This document shows positions 1-11,484 of a stretch of DNA of 64,000 bases, piece after piece. The DNA comes from Puffinus mauretanicus. Taxonomy: Eukaryota > Chordata > Aves > Procellariiformes > Procellariidae. Made by a program: the position numbers and the translations under genes. Where the stretch lies: positions 1,364,001-1,428,000 of the forward strand of contig JAJKFH010002198.1 of the NCBI GenBank assembly GCA_023333565.1. The letters are read 5' to 3'. Numbering within the stretch: position 1 is the first letter of the stretch; each line of letters starts with the position of its first letter. The notes beneath the pieces were generated by a model that was given only the letters and a program-made list of their open reading frames with translations, searched no databases and was not told the origin of the DNA.

Positions 1-3000
1 AACTTGTCAAACTGATTTGCACTTTGTTCAGTCTTCCAGCCATTATTCAATGTGGCAAAGCGGAATGATTTCCTCAAAAGCAGCTGAAAATAAATGGAAA
101 TGGAGAGCCTTTCATATCTATGTGAGGTAGGGGAGAACTGATGGTATCGTTCTGCAAACTTGGAAATAGTTCTTCACCAAACCTGTCTGCATTCTATTAG
201 GAGGAGGATAAAATGCTTTTTAATTAGATGATTTAATTTGCAGGCCCAGGGATACCTTACAACTCCAATTTTTGTGATGCTGCTGAAAAAGTTTTGTTAG
301 TAAAAACTACTGGCAAGTTTCTGGGAAGTGACTACATTTTTGTCTTCTAATCCCCTTCCTGTGAAATGTAAGGCCTGTAAGATTTCTGGTGTCTTAGGGC
401 ACTTATCGTCCAAAGCATACTACTTCTGTTGTTCCCTTATCCTTTTTCCCTGTGCTTCATTCTCCTGCTTTTTTTCATCTTGCTCTGTCTTGCCATATTC
501 CAAATAGGTAACTTCTGTTCAGTAAAGAAGCCTTATGTCTGAATTTCTCAGTATGCGTGTGGGGTGGTTCTAAATCAGCTGGTAAATAATAATGTACTCT
601 AAAACTCTTGGAAATAGCTTTTCATCGGGAGTGTATGCTCTCCTTGCGTGCATATGCAGAACTGGGAAACAGATCACCTTCTAAAACGTGAAAGTGGCTG
701 CAGCCACAAAGTGACTTGATGGGAACGCTGTGAGACGATAGGACGTACAGGTGGCTGATTGCAACTGTATCAGTTGAAATGTGCCATTTGACATCAATAC
801 ACTAATACAGGGGGGAAGATGTTAAAAATTTCCGTAGTCCTCTCCACCTGTTTCCTTTTGTTGTTGAAATCTGTTTGGAGACATATTTTGAAGAGGAGAA
901 ACAAAAGCAGATGCACTAGAAATAAAGAAAATATTACACTGGAAAGGTCCTCTTCTCTTGAGATGAGAGCCTGGATTTATATTTAAAATCCAAAATTACC
1001 ATTTGTGTAGAAAAAGCCAATGTGACTTTTTCAGTACAACTTTATGAAGTAGAAGACCTACCCTTTCTGGATAAAGGAAAGGGCTCTGGCTTGCAGTAGT
1101 GTTCATCTTGGTGCTCCATGATATCGTCTTTCCAATACGTTGAGAATTACTCTTACTGATGTTCACCGGGATGTTCAGTGACATGATTCTGAAAAGCGAT
1201 AAAACAACTAGATAAACAAGCAAAGCTTCACTGAATATCTTAGTCTTGCTTAATGGGTCTTAAGAGTTCCAAAACATTTTATCACGAGATTGATGTTTGC
1301 TATTTTCTACAAATGACAGACTTTGCATTACAGCACTTCTGCTTGTGATCATGATCATATTGTTTGGAAAAAAAACCCTCTGGAAAACACATAGTTCAGT
1401 CTCCAGCTCAAAATGACTGTTGCCAACACTAAATCAGGCCAGCTGCATTTGCCACCAGTTCTTCTGCATTTGTGAGCAGCAAGGGAGAATCACAGGGGAG
1501 TTAAGAATTGTAGAAATAGAAAAGCAAGAGAAGTGGTCTGAACAGATTTGTATGAGGTTTCTTTGAAGTGTTTGGGTTGATAACATTGATTTTGTTTAAA
1601 GTCGGAGATCTTTTTAATATGAGGAGTTTTAGAATTGCTTTTCTTCACAGCATTTCAACTTTTAGATGCTTTGGCAGATGACATTTGTTTATTCAATCAG
1701 TGTGTTGGAATTCTATTTGGAGGCAAATGCAATGTGTTAACCTGCAATGAATGAAATGAAATTTATCGATTTTATTCAGATAGAAAAATCTGTGTGTTAA
1801 TAGTGATTTTATAAAACATGTTTTACTTCTGGCAAGGTCTTCTAAGAAAAGCCACAGTAGAAGGGTGTATTTGTAGCCTGAACGATGAGATTTTTAGGGA
1901 TAATTGGTTATTTTGCAGGATCTTTCTATTTAAGCTTGGGGAAGTCTTAACAGTCTGTGTCTTAGATACTTCCAATTTGCTGGTAGGGAATGTGGTATGT
2001 TTACCATTCTACTGTCTTATTACACTCTAAAATTTTTAGAAACTACTGTGTTGGAATAGCTCAATACATAAAAATGATAATATTTCCATTTAGAATAGGA
2101 AAAGCATCTACCAGTTTTGCAATACTAGGATGATTAATTTGAAAGACTAGTATGAATCCCCCTGTGTTGTATGCCCACAGATACTATATTACTTTTCAAA
2201 TCATGTCTGTAAACTCAAATCTAAATCTAAAGTGAAAAGCCTAATTTTAGTTATTATTGAAGAGTTTGTGTGTATATGTGTCTCTACATAATTGTGAATT
2301 ATAATGTTAGTTGCAAATATGGACTGCTATTAGTACAATTTTAATTATGCTTTCTTTCCCTGCTTAACTTTGCTTAGAGTAATCTGAAACAAGTTCTGTT
2401 CAACAGCTTTCTTTTTCTGGTTATTCATGAGAGTGGATGAAGTGACTGGTTAAGCACCTGTGCCTTGCAAATCTGGTATTCTAACAAATAGGTGTAATGG
2501 TCTCATCTGCTTAATGAAGTGAGAAGCTCCAGCCAGTCTAAGTTCATTTTGAGCCAACAGAGTTACGTCCGCATAAACTAGTGGAAGACTAATAGCAGCT
2601 TCTTGCACTAACTCTTTCCTCACCACAAGACACAAGAAAAAGTCTTTCAGAGCTCCACAGTAATTGGTTGTCCAATTGTTATGTTTGTCATAACAAAAGA
2701 CTGCTGGTATAGAACTTCCTCTTTTGTAAAAAATGAAGCTCTTGTCAAGAAATTTGAAGTAGCAGGCCTCCCACACTCTCTCTCCAAATACACGTTATAT
2801 CCAAAATATGCTAAGATGATAGGAAAAACTGTGGCCAATTACTTTCTTATAAAATGAACCTATTCTGTAGATAGCTCTTCTGAAACTCATAATCTATCTT
2901 CTCTTAGGGAAGGCAAACATTAATTTATTGTCTATTTGATTATTCTCTTGTAGAATGTCTCATGATTGTCTTTGGCTTGTGGAGCCTGTTAATGTCTGCT

Positions 3001-4464
3001 CCAGCTGAGGGAACTGTTCCTGGTGCACATCCTGTGGAATACACTTGAAAGAGTGCTGCAGCCCTGCATGCGGATTATCCATGTCGTTTATCTTTTGGCA
3101 CGTTTTCTCCTTTGCACTAAAATGCTGGCAAATCTTGGTTGGCTCATTTCCCTGGTGTTTTATATTGGTGAAAGGATCTTTGGGAAAATTAATGCCAACT
3201 ATTTCATAGGCTGAGAAACTTTCTGCTATGTTCCCTGTTTTGTACAAAGAAATATGAGGCTGCTGTGCCCTCACAGTGTTTCTGACGAGTTAGCTTCCAG
3301 CATTGCTGTTGGGAACCATCGGTGGAAGTCAGGTGTAAGGTGTGCCGGTCACTTCTTAATCTGTGCTCTACTTAGGGAGGCTATGTAGATGTGATGGTAA
3401 AGCACTTCGCTTGGCAACACCACCTGTGCTTCCCCCTTATCCAGTAAGGGGTCTGTGCCTTGCAAAACACCCATAACAGATGCTTTTTAAGTCCAGGTTT
3501 TTTATGTGGTGAAATTTTTGCTATTGGGTTCTCCCATCACCATAGTACCTTCACTTTGGAGGTACTGTCACGGTTCTAAGTTGATGATGAGCTCTTTATT
3601 ACCTGTTAAGATAGAAACTAATGTTCTGAATTAATATAGATATGCCATGGAGCATTGAAGTAAAAAAAAAAAAAAAAAAACAAAACAGATTCTATAAACA
3701 ACTCTGAAATTTAATCTCTTGGCCAAATCATATGCTGTATACTAAATACTTATTAAGGATAAGCTGTTTCTACTTTTAGAACAAACATTAAATGGCAGAT
3801 GCCCACAATTCTAATACCAGATGCCAGTGATGGAAAGGATTTGTGACCTAAATACTCCTGAACAATTTCTTCCCTAAATGCACATTCACAGTGGCACATG
3901 ACTTAACTGATCTAGGTAACTGGAGTGGTCTTTGTTATCTCTGCTCATAGATACATTGGCAAGGTGCCGTTGATACCATTCTGTTTAACTAGAATATGCC
4001 TTGCTCTTTTGAGAGGAAAAAAAATATAATAGGTATGGAGTTACTTTGTTTAGTGAAATGAGTTAAAACACTCTGACTTCAGTGTGGAAGCCTGTATAAA
4101 CCAGTGCTTTAACTAGGATCTGAAAGTACTAAACTATATTGCTCACCTTCCCCAAAGGGGGAACTCTTGGGTATTTTGGATCCCTTCCTATTGTACCCCA
4201 TGAAAGGGGTCATACCAGTGCTGAGGTATGTAGAAAGATCAGATTCTTTGGGGGATGGAAGGGTTTGTGAAGACAGAGTGGATGCAGGAGGCTTGTTTTT
4301 TTTTTCCTTTCCAACCCAGCTAGAAGTCATAAGCTTCCTGCAGAATTAATTAGAGGAGGTTTTTTGTACCGTTTTATGCATAAGGTCAGATTAGACTGCC
4401 ATAATTGTCTCTTGGAGCTTTATATTAAAACAGTCAAACAAAAATATGCTCTCCTGTGAAATTT
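1..4464. other. AT-rich unique DNA, no gene recognised
   Basis: No exon, RNA gene or mobile element could be recognised on either strand. Open frames on the minus strand between 2450 and 3274 are chance-sized (104-108 codons), lie in different frames and contain no motif I know. There is an A19 run at 3662-3680. Intergenic or intronic DNA is the simplest reading. Confidence 0.6.
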
Positions 4465-4502
<38 letters not shown>

Positions 4503-4539
4503 AATTTAAAAAATTAAAATATAAAAAATATAATATATA

Positions 4540-4570
<31 letters not shown>
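4465..4570. repeat. TA microsatellite, AT-rich block and T25 run
   Basis: An almost pure TA dinucleotide run (about 4465-4502, one G interruption) passes into about 40 bp made only of A and T and then into an unbroken T run (4546-4570). It is a compound simple repeat, probably polymorphic in length and liable to melt or form a cruciform. It has no coding content. Confidence 0.93.
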
Positions 4571-7500
4571 ACTTAAACAGAAATAAATATTTTCTAACAA
4601 TCCTCACTTTTCCCTGTCTGGGGCTTTATTATCTGCAAATGGCACCTGAGACAGGAACCAGGAGGTCCCAATCTATGGTGGATTCTAGCATTGTTTTAAC
4701 GCTAGTGATAATCAACTTTAGCTGGTGAGATGGCTGTGCACTTGTCACTGGCCACTGTGCCCCACACTTTGGGTGAAGGTGTACCTACCTACCTTCCACT
4801 GTTGGTCACCCTTGTAATTTTTTTAAGTGAACAAAGGCTGCTGTACAACTAACTCCAGCTTGACAAATTTTAATATCCACCTACTCATCTGGATCCTAGC
4901 TGACAGGGCAAGTTTTGTGTACCTCCATAGTCTCCTTTGAGATGAATGGGAAATGATTTGTTGTTCCCTGTACAAATGTTTCTCCTGGGTTGGTGTTTGA
5001 ATAGCTTGTGACAGATAGCATCCAGTCTAAAGTTTCAGCATTGAGAACCATTTAAAATATTTATCTTCATAATTTCCCTTTTCTTTTCTCCAGGAATGTT
5101 ATGTTTGTATCTTTTAAAAAAAAAAAAAATGTTAAAAAATTAGTTAAACACAGAGTAAGCAATGGCCTTGCTGTACAGTTAATGTCTGTCTGTGTATATT
5201 TTGAAGTTAAAACTGGTCCTTGAATCTAAATGTGTCTACTGTTGTCTTTCTCTTTTTTCTTTCTCCCCCAATATCACTTTTTGATTTGATGTTTCTGATG
5301 CCTCCTTTCAAGTGTTTTCATCTTTTCTGTGTTTGCTTGTGTTTGCTTCCTCCTTTCCCATCAATTCTGTTTGTCCTGTCCATACTGGCAGGCCATTCAC
5401 TAATGATGTGTGGTAATGCTTTGTTGGAAATGTTCTGATTTTGCAGATGGATTAACCTAGAAATATGAAACTGTGATGCTTTGGTTCAGGTTTGTTTACA
5501 GTGCCTTTCAACAGATAAAGTGGAAGTTTGATCTGTAATTATAATAAACCTTATCCCCTAATTCTAGTTATTTGCCAAAAGTTCATATGGAAAATTGGCA
5601 GTGATAGAGGAGGGACATTACTGATACTGAATGTTGAATCAGAGTTGTAATGGAAGTTCTAACCAGAAGCAGGAATTTTTTAAAGAATATGAACTGTAGA
5701 AGAAAATGAAAATGAATCACTAGCCTCCTTGTTAGAGTTGATGTTGTCAGTAAACATGTTCTGTACTCTTTAATTATGTGATATTTGAATTTTTGTGTTA
5801 CATCTAGAGGCTAGGAATGTAATGTAGATGAAACTGTAGTTGGTAGAACTTGAGAAAAAACTTCTGCATTTATTTCTTGATGGCAAAACTAAATTACTTT
5901 CTAAAGACATCTGAATACAGAAAAGGTACACAAACATGGCTGAAGCAAATTGATTTGAAACATCTGTTCATTTGTAGAAAGTGTTTCCTTCTTTTTGCCT
6001 TTCTTTGCTTGCATATTCCAAACAAAACAACGCTAGTATGCCAAAGACAGCTTACCTGCTGTAGTGGAAAAAAAGAAAATATTGGAAAATATCAATGTAA
6101 AATAACAACAAAGCATGGTGTTCTGGTTTATTAACAAGCTGAATGCACTCCCTTCTCTTTGTAGTTTCTAATGGTACAAATGATGAAAAAATACTTTAAA
6201 ACTGTAGTAAGCGGTAAAAATGGACACAGCCTGTATTGTAGTCTGTGGTCAATCAAATAATTCTACTACTAAAACTGTAAACTAAGTTCTGTGTCTCAGA
6301 AGGCAATGATGCCTCATGATGTGAAGAAAAAAATTCCCCTTCATCTTTGATACTAATATATAACAGCAAATTTTGACAGTATTACTTGGAGAATATTCTT
6401 TTGAACAGGAATGTAATTAATTGATGGGACAATAGGGTGTTTGTGGTTTTTTTCTTTTAAGTGAGGGCGGGGATTTATAAGAAAGTGTGTTAGACCAACA
6501 GGAGAAGTTAACTTTAACTTATCCCAAACCCATGTTTTAGGAAGGTTAGTGTCCATTGGCAATGACTCTTGTAGAGACAGTGAATCTCTGAAAAGTTTGA
6601 ACTTCAAAAAGTTGGAGATATCCTATTCCTCTCCGAGATACTCACCAGTGCCAGAAATTTCCAGTATGTTTACTTTGAGTTTTAGTGAAGTGATGTCTAA
6701 TAATATATCCTCAAAAGCATTGCAGTATAGTTTTTAGTTAAAATACCATTTAGAAAAAGGTCTGCATGAGAGCTGTATCATTCAGGCACAGATAGGGACA
6801 GAATTATGGGGAACTAGCTTGCATAATATTACACGTGAACAGCACATGTCTGCGAGGTAGAGAGTCCCTATTACACACTATGATATTCGTATTGTGTATC
6901 AGCTGCCCACCCTAGTCCTGGAATATTCTAATATACAGTAATACCTCTTTATTATGAACCGATTTTTCACAAGTTGAGGGCATAACTTTTATAGAAAGAT
7001 GGATGAGCAACCAGAAATAGAGGTGTATAATGCATGCATCCTTTCAGAGCATGATATTTACGATTTTTTTGTGTGCAGTCCTTCAGTGTATGACAGAACT
7101 GATACAAATAGTTCATACTGATTTATAGCTGTTTAAGTGGTACTCTGCAGTATTTAAAATAATAGAATTTTGTCTTGAAAGATAGTTTTGGCTTACACAG
7201 TATTTTTAAGAATGAGTTTATACAGTTCATTACTTGTACCAGCTTGTGAAGGTGGTATAGGTGGAAAGATGAGAAATGTGGCTAGCTCTTTCATTGCATT
7301 TCTAGTTAACCCAGGAGAGTATTGTCAAGACTGTCCTAGACAATACGATATTTTTCAATAGTGTCAGTCCACACTAGTGCTACAGCAGGTGAGCAAACAC
7401 TGATATGGCTGTTTTTGAAGTCGTGTGTACATACACAAATATTACTTTTTAAAATAAATATAAAAGGCTGAGTGATGTAATAGTAGATTTGAGAAGAACA

Positions 7501-8404
7501 CTTATGTTGTTATTATTGCAAACAATCACACCTTGAAAGGAATGCAGAATATCTTTGACAGAGTACATGATGATAAGCAGGCAAATAAGTCTCTATTGAC
7601 TTGCACGGATGTAGCTGCCATAACCGTCTCTAGGAACAAGTTCTGTTACTCATTTATCTGTGTGAAGTACAGGCAATGGAATAAAAGCAATGAAGGCATG
7701 CATATGGAAATTTAGGTCATATCAATGTAGCAAATAAGGAAGAATTTAGAATTATGATATGCTGTAATTGACATTGCTTGTGAGAAACTGTTAAAATTTC
7801 TTGATCACTGTTGAAGTATTTGTACTTATTATAAGACATTTCTCTCATCCTTCCTATAGTTCTCTTTTCCACTAAGAATGAGGCTATATTCTATGTTTGG
7901 GGGTGGCAGCAGGTGGGGGGGAAGCCCCTCTATGCTGGAAGCTTGCTGTGGAATCTAGACAGATTTTAGTCAGATCCTTCTGATAGGATTTGATTCCAAT
8001 CTGTACAGCCTCCTTGAGCTCAGTGGGGCTTGCAGCTAGTGAAAAAGTGCTCACTGCACGCAAAAGCTTTTCTCTTAAGAAAAAACCAAAAAGTTTTCCT
8101 CTCTTCTCTAATGATGATCAAAATACTTAGCTTGGTCTCCACTTCAAGTATAAATGTTTTGTCTTTGACCATGATAAAGGTAGAAATCTTTGTGTGTTCT
8201 GCTTGCATTCACTGGCGAGTCACATGGTTTGTACATCATACAGATATTATTTGTTTATAGTTTGGCCTTTTTGTTTTCTATCATGTTCTTGATTTGACCC
8301 TGATATTCATATTTTCTTTAGAAATGTATTTTGTTTTATTCTCCTGCTATTAGTTAACAGGCTAGGGGGCTTGTTAATGAATTAAATAATTCTCCCCTCT
8401 TTGC
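4571..8404. other. AT-rich unique DNA, no gene recognised
   Basis: Apart from the possible DNA-transposon end near 6936, nothing was recognised. Open frames are at most about 94 codons, are rich in Phe, Leu, Lys and Ile, and lack domains. No convincing acceptor-exon-donor arrangement with an open frame was found. Confidence 0.55.
6936..6990 (+). mobile_element. possible pogo/Tigger-like transposon terminus
   Basis: Seen: a TA dinucleotide (6934-6935) is followed by CAGTAATACCTCTTTATTA and then TGAACCG. Known: pogo/Tigger-type elements insert at TA, and their terminal repeats often begin CAGT with an ACCTC-type motif shortly after. Inference: this could be one degraded end of such an element. 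No matching inverted end was found downstream and no transposase frame is present, so the resemblance may be accidental. Confidence 0.22.
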
Positions 8405-10051
8405 ACAGACGCTAGCTTCCCAAGAGGGGAATCACGTAAGCTTCTTGAAAGGAATGTATGAATGAATGAGAATCTTAACAGCTGGCAACTTCCTGAACTA
8501 AATGGTAGAGGAGCCAATGAAGAGAAGTGCTTTGCTGGACCTCATACTCACAAAAAAGGAGGGGCTCATTGAGAATGTGAAGGTCCAAGGCAGCCTTGGC
8601 TGCAGTGACCATGAGATGGTGGAGTTCAGGATCCTGAGAGGAGGGAGCAGGGCAAAAAGCAAGATCACAATGCTGGACTTCGAGAGAGCAGACTTTGGCT
8701 TTCTGACTTCAAAGATGGTAGAGTCCTGTGGGATAAGGCCCTTGAGGGAAGAGGGGCCCAAGAAAGCTGGTTAATATGCAAGGATCACCTTCTCCAAGCT
8801 CAAGAGCAGACCATCTCAACAAGTAGGGAGTCAGGAAAAAATGCCGGGAGGCCTATGTGGATGAACAAGGAGCTCCTATCAAAACTGAAACACAAAAAGG
8901 AAGCATACAGAAGGTGGAAGCAGGGACAGGTAACCTGGGAGGAACACAGAGACACTGTTTGAACATGCAGACACAGAGTTCGGAAAATCAAAGTCCAACT
9001 GGAATTGAATCTGGCGAGGGATGTCAAAGGCAATAAGAAGGGTTTCTATAAGTACATAGGTGACAAAAGGAAGACTAGTAAAAAATGTGGGCCCACTGCT
9101 GAATGGGGCAAGGGACCTGGTGACAGAAGACATAGAAAAGGCTGAGGTACTCAAATCCTTCTTTGCCTCAGTCTTTACTAGCAAGACTGGCCTTCAGGAA
9201 TCCCAGGTCTCAGAGACTGGGGGGATGATGTGGAGCAAGGAAAACATACCCTTGGTGAAAGAGGACTAAGTCCCGGCAAAATGGACATACATAAGTCCAT
9301 GGGCCTTGATGGGATGCACCTACAAGTACTGAGGGAGCTGGCTGATGTCACTGTGAGGCCACTCGATTATCTTTGAATGATCGTGGTGATTGGGAGAGGT
9401 GCCTGAGTATTGCAGGAAAGCAAATGTCACTGCTATATTCAAAAAGGACAAGGAGGACCCAGGGGACTACAGGCAAGTCAATCTCACCTTGAACTCTGGG
9501 AAAGTGATAGAATAACTAATACTGGGAAGCATTTCCAGGCACGTGAAAGGCAAGAAGGTCATCAGGAGTAGTCAGCATGGGTTCACCAAGGGGAAGTCAT
9601 GCTTGACCAACTTGATAAACTTCTATAATGAAATGACTGACTTCCTAGACTAGGGGACAGCAGTGGATATTGTCTACCTTGACTTCAGTAAGGCTTTTGA
9701 CACTGCCTCCCATAAGATCCTCATAGAGAAGCTGATGAAGTATGAACTGGATGAGAAGACAGTGAGGTGGACTGAATACTGACTGAATGGCCGGGACCAA
9801 AGGGTGGTGATCACTGGTATAAAGTCTAGTTGGAGGCCAGTAACTAGTGGTGTGCCCCAGGGATTGTTACAGAGTCCGATCCTCTTTAACGTCTTCATTA
9901 ATGATCTGAATGATGGGGCAGAGTGCACCCTCAGCAAGTTTGCTGATGACACGAAACTGGGAGGAGTGGCTGATACACCAGAAGGTCATGCTGCCTTCCA
10001 GAGGGACCTCGACAGGCTGGAGAAATGGGCTGACTAGAACCTCATGAAGTT
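8405..10051 (+). mobile_element. CR1 LINE ORF2 remnant lacking its 3' end
   Basis: A decayed CR1 retrotransposon ORF2, about 1.65 kb. In order it shows the end of the endonuclease (8502-8720, with LLDLILTKKEGL and [14 protein letters not shown]), a basic linker (8860-9060), then reverse transcriptase: KSMGLDGMH (about 9290-9320), motif A YLDFSKAFD (9672-9701), motif B TSGVPQG (9843-9863) and the catalytic FADD box (9939-9950). A frameshift lies near 8720 and several stops follow, so it is inactive. The start is fuzzy; an ESRKLLER-like stretch at about 8430 suggests the match begins just upstream. Similarity stops abruptly after the codons for NLMK at about 10,050. The thumb domain, 3' UTR and octamer tail are missing. 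That is unusual, because CR1 copies are normally 5'-truncated and keep the 3' end. A later deletion or rearrangement is the likely reason. Confidence 0.92.
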
Positions 10052-10705
10052 GTAGCTGTGAAGTTGTTCATGAGTGTTGGTTAATTTTATAACATACAAA
10101 ACACAATAAAAGCACCAAAGTGCTATCCAAAGGTAAGTATTGATTTATGCAGATTCCCATGTATTGGTAAATAGACGGGAAACGTACAAACTCATTTGTC
10201 AGTTAAAAGTCATAGATCTTATATCTCGCCTTCCACTTCCCATCATCCTGCCAACCCTGCTTTCTTTCATGATAGACTGAGTACGATGTGGTACTCACTT
10301 TAAATTATTTCCTAAATAACTCTGTTGCTATGGCAGCAGCTGCTGCTGCTGCTGGAATTTACATGCAAAGCACTCCAGTGAGGAGATTTACAGAAAAGTC
10401 ATTGAAAATGGTCAAGTTTGTCAGCATTTTTATAGCCCACCCACAAAGCAGTTTATTATGCATCTCTCTGCTAGAAACCAGAAGATCTGTTATGGCTGGC
10501 ACAGCTAGCAATGTAATAGAGGAGAAAGAAAGACCCAAGCTATCTAGTGTAGGGTCTTGGCTAATTTGTTTAACCCTTGCAGGATATAATTTCCTATCGT
10601 ATAGGAACAAGACCTGCTTGGTGTTTCTCACCATCAAATGATTAAGTGCAGTGTCATTTTGTGATTTTGCTTACAAAATAAAGCTGAGCTCTTTGGGAAA
10701 ACAGC

Positions 10706-10727
10706 TTTTTTTTTTTTTTTTTTTTTT
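10706..10727. repeat. T22 homopolymer
   Basis: Uninterrupted run of 22 T on the plus strand. There is no adjacent sequence I can recognise as a processed transcript in antisense, so it is treated as a simple repeat. Confidence 0.9.
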
Positions 10728-11447
10728 AAATATGAAGACTATACTAGTATACTAATTTTTAAAATATTCTAACATTGCTTTTGAAAGTACCGTAGGACTC
10801 CTAACCTTGTACCCTGAGAGCTGCTAGCTAAGGAGAAGCCCAAGTATTGCCACATTCATTTGACTTTCAGGAGTGGTTTTGCATGTAGGCTGAAGGGAAT
10901 ATGACCAGCTGAAAGGGTTGGGTACGTTTTCCTCTTCCTTCTGAAACTTTTTGGTGAGATTATAGTTTTTTCCTGAGTAGTAGTAGTGAATGTTGTAATT
11001 TTGACTCTAGGAGAAGTAAAGTTGTACAACAGCCATTGAAAATTCATGATGAAATGAAATGATGGATTTGAAGAACTACTATACAAGTTAAAAGGTTTGT
11101 GTGGTCCCTAACAATTAACACTTATTTGTCTTTTCTTTGATATTCCTCACTTCACTTTTTGAGGTCTCCAATCAGTAATTGATTTAACCTTGCAGCGTAT
11201 TTGTGAAGTGGGTATCTTTCTTTGTACTGTGGATATGAAGTGATACATATGTCATATGGTACGTATGGCAGGTACAAACATCAAAATAGGTTGTTGATAC
11301 CTATCCTAGATCAGGGAAGAAAGCTGAGCTGTTTTAGTCCATTCGCTGTAACCAGAAGCTTTTCCCATTCTCCCCTCATATTGAGGCAGCATTGTTCATT
11401 CCGATTGCGTTACTCAAATGGGACAGGTTGCTGATCAGTGAGCAATT

Positions 11448-11484
11448 CTCTATTCCTATAGAAACTCCATCTATAGGAATGGAG
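11448..11484. repeat. perfect short hairpin, 14 bp stem
   Basis: CTCTATTCCTATAG and CTATAGGAATGGAG form a 14 bp stem (13 Watson-Crick pairs and one T-G wobble) around a 9-base loop. The stem is too short for a typical microRNA precursor, and no similar flanking pairing was seen. It may be a chance foldback or the trace of a small inverted-repeat element. Confidence 0.7.

Noticed and set aside
2450..3274. Series of minus-strand frames (108, 63 and 104 codons) that might be a decayed gene
   Set aside because: Frames overlap in different phases, show no recognisable motif and are each chance-sized. An opposite-strand frame overlaps as well.
10288..10641. 117-codon frame with a seven-alanine tract
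   Set aside because: The alanine run comes from a GCA/GCT microsatellite. The remainder shows no motif and the opposite strand is equally open.
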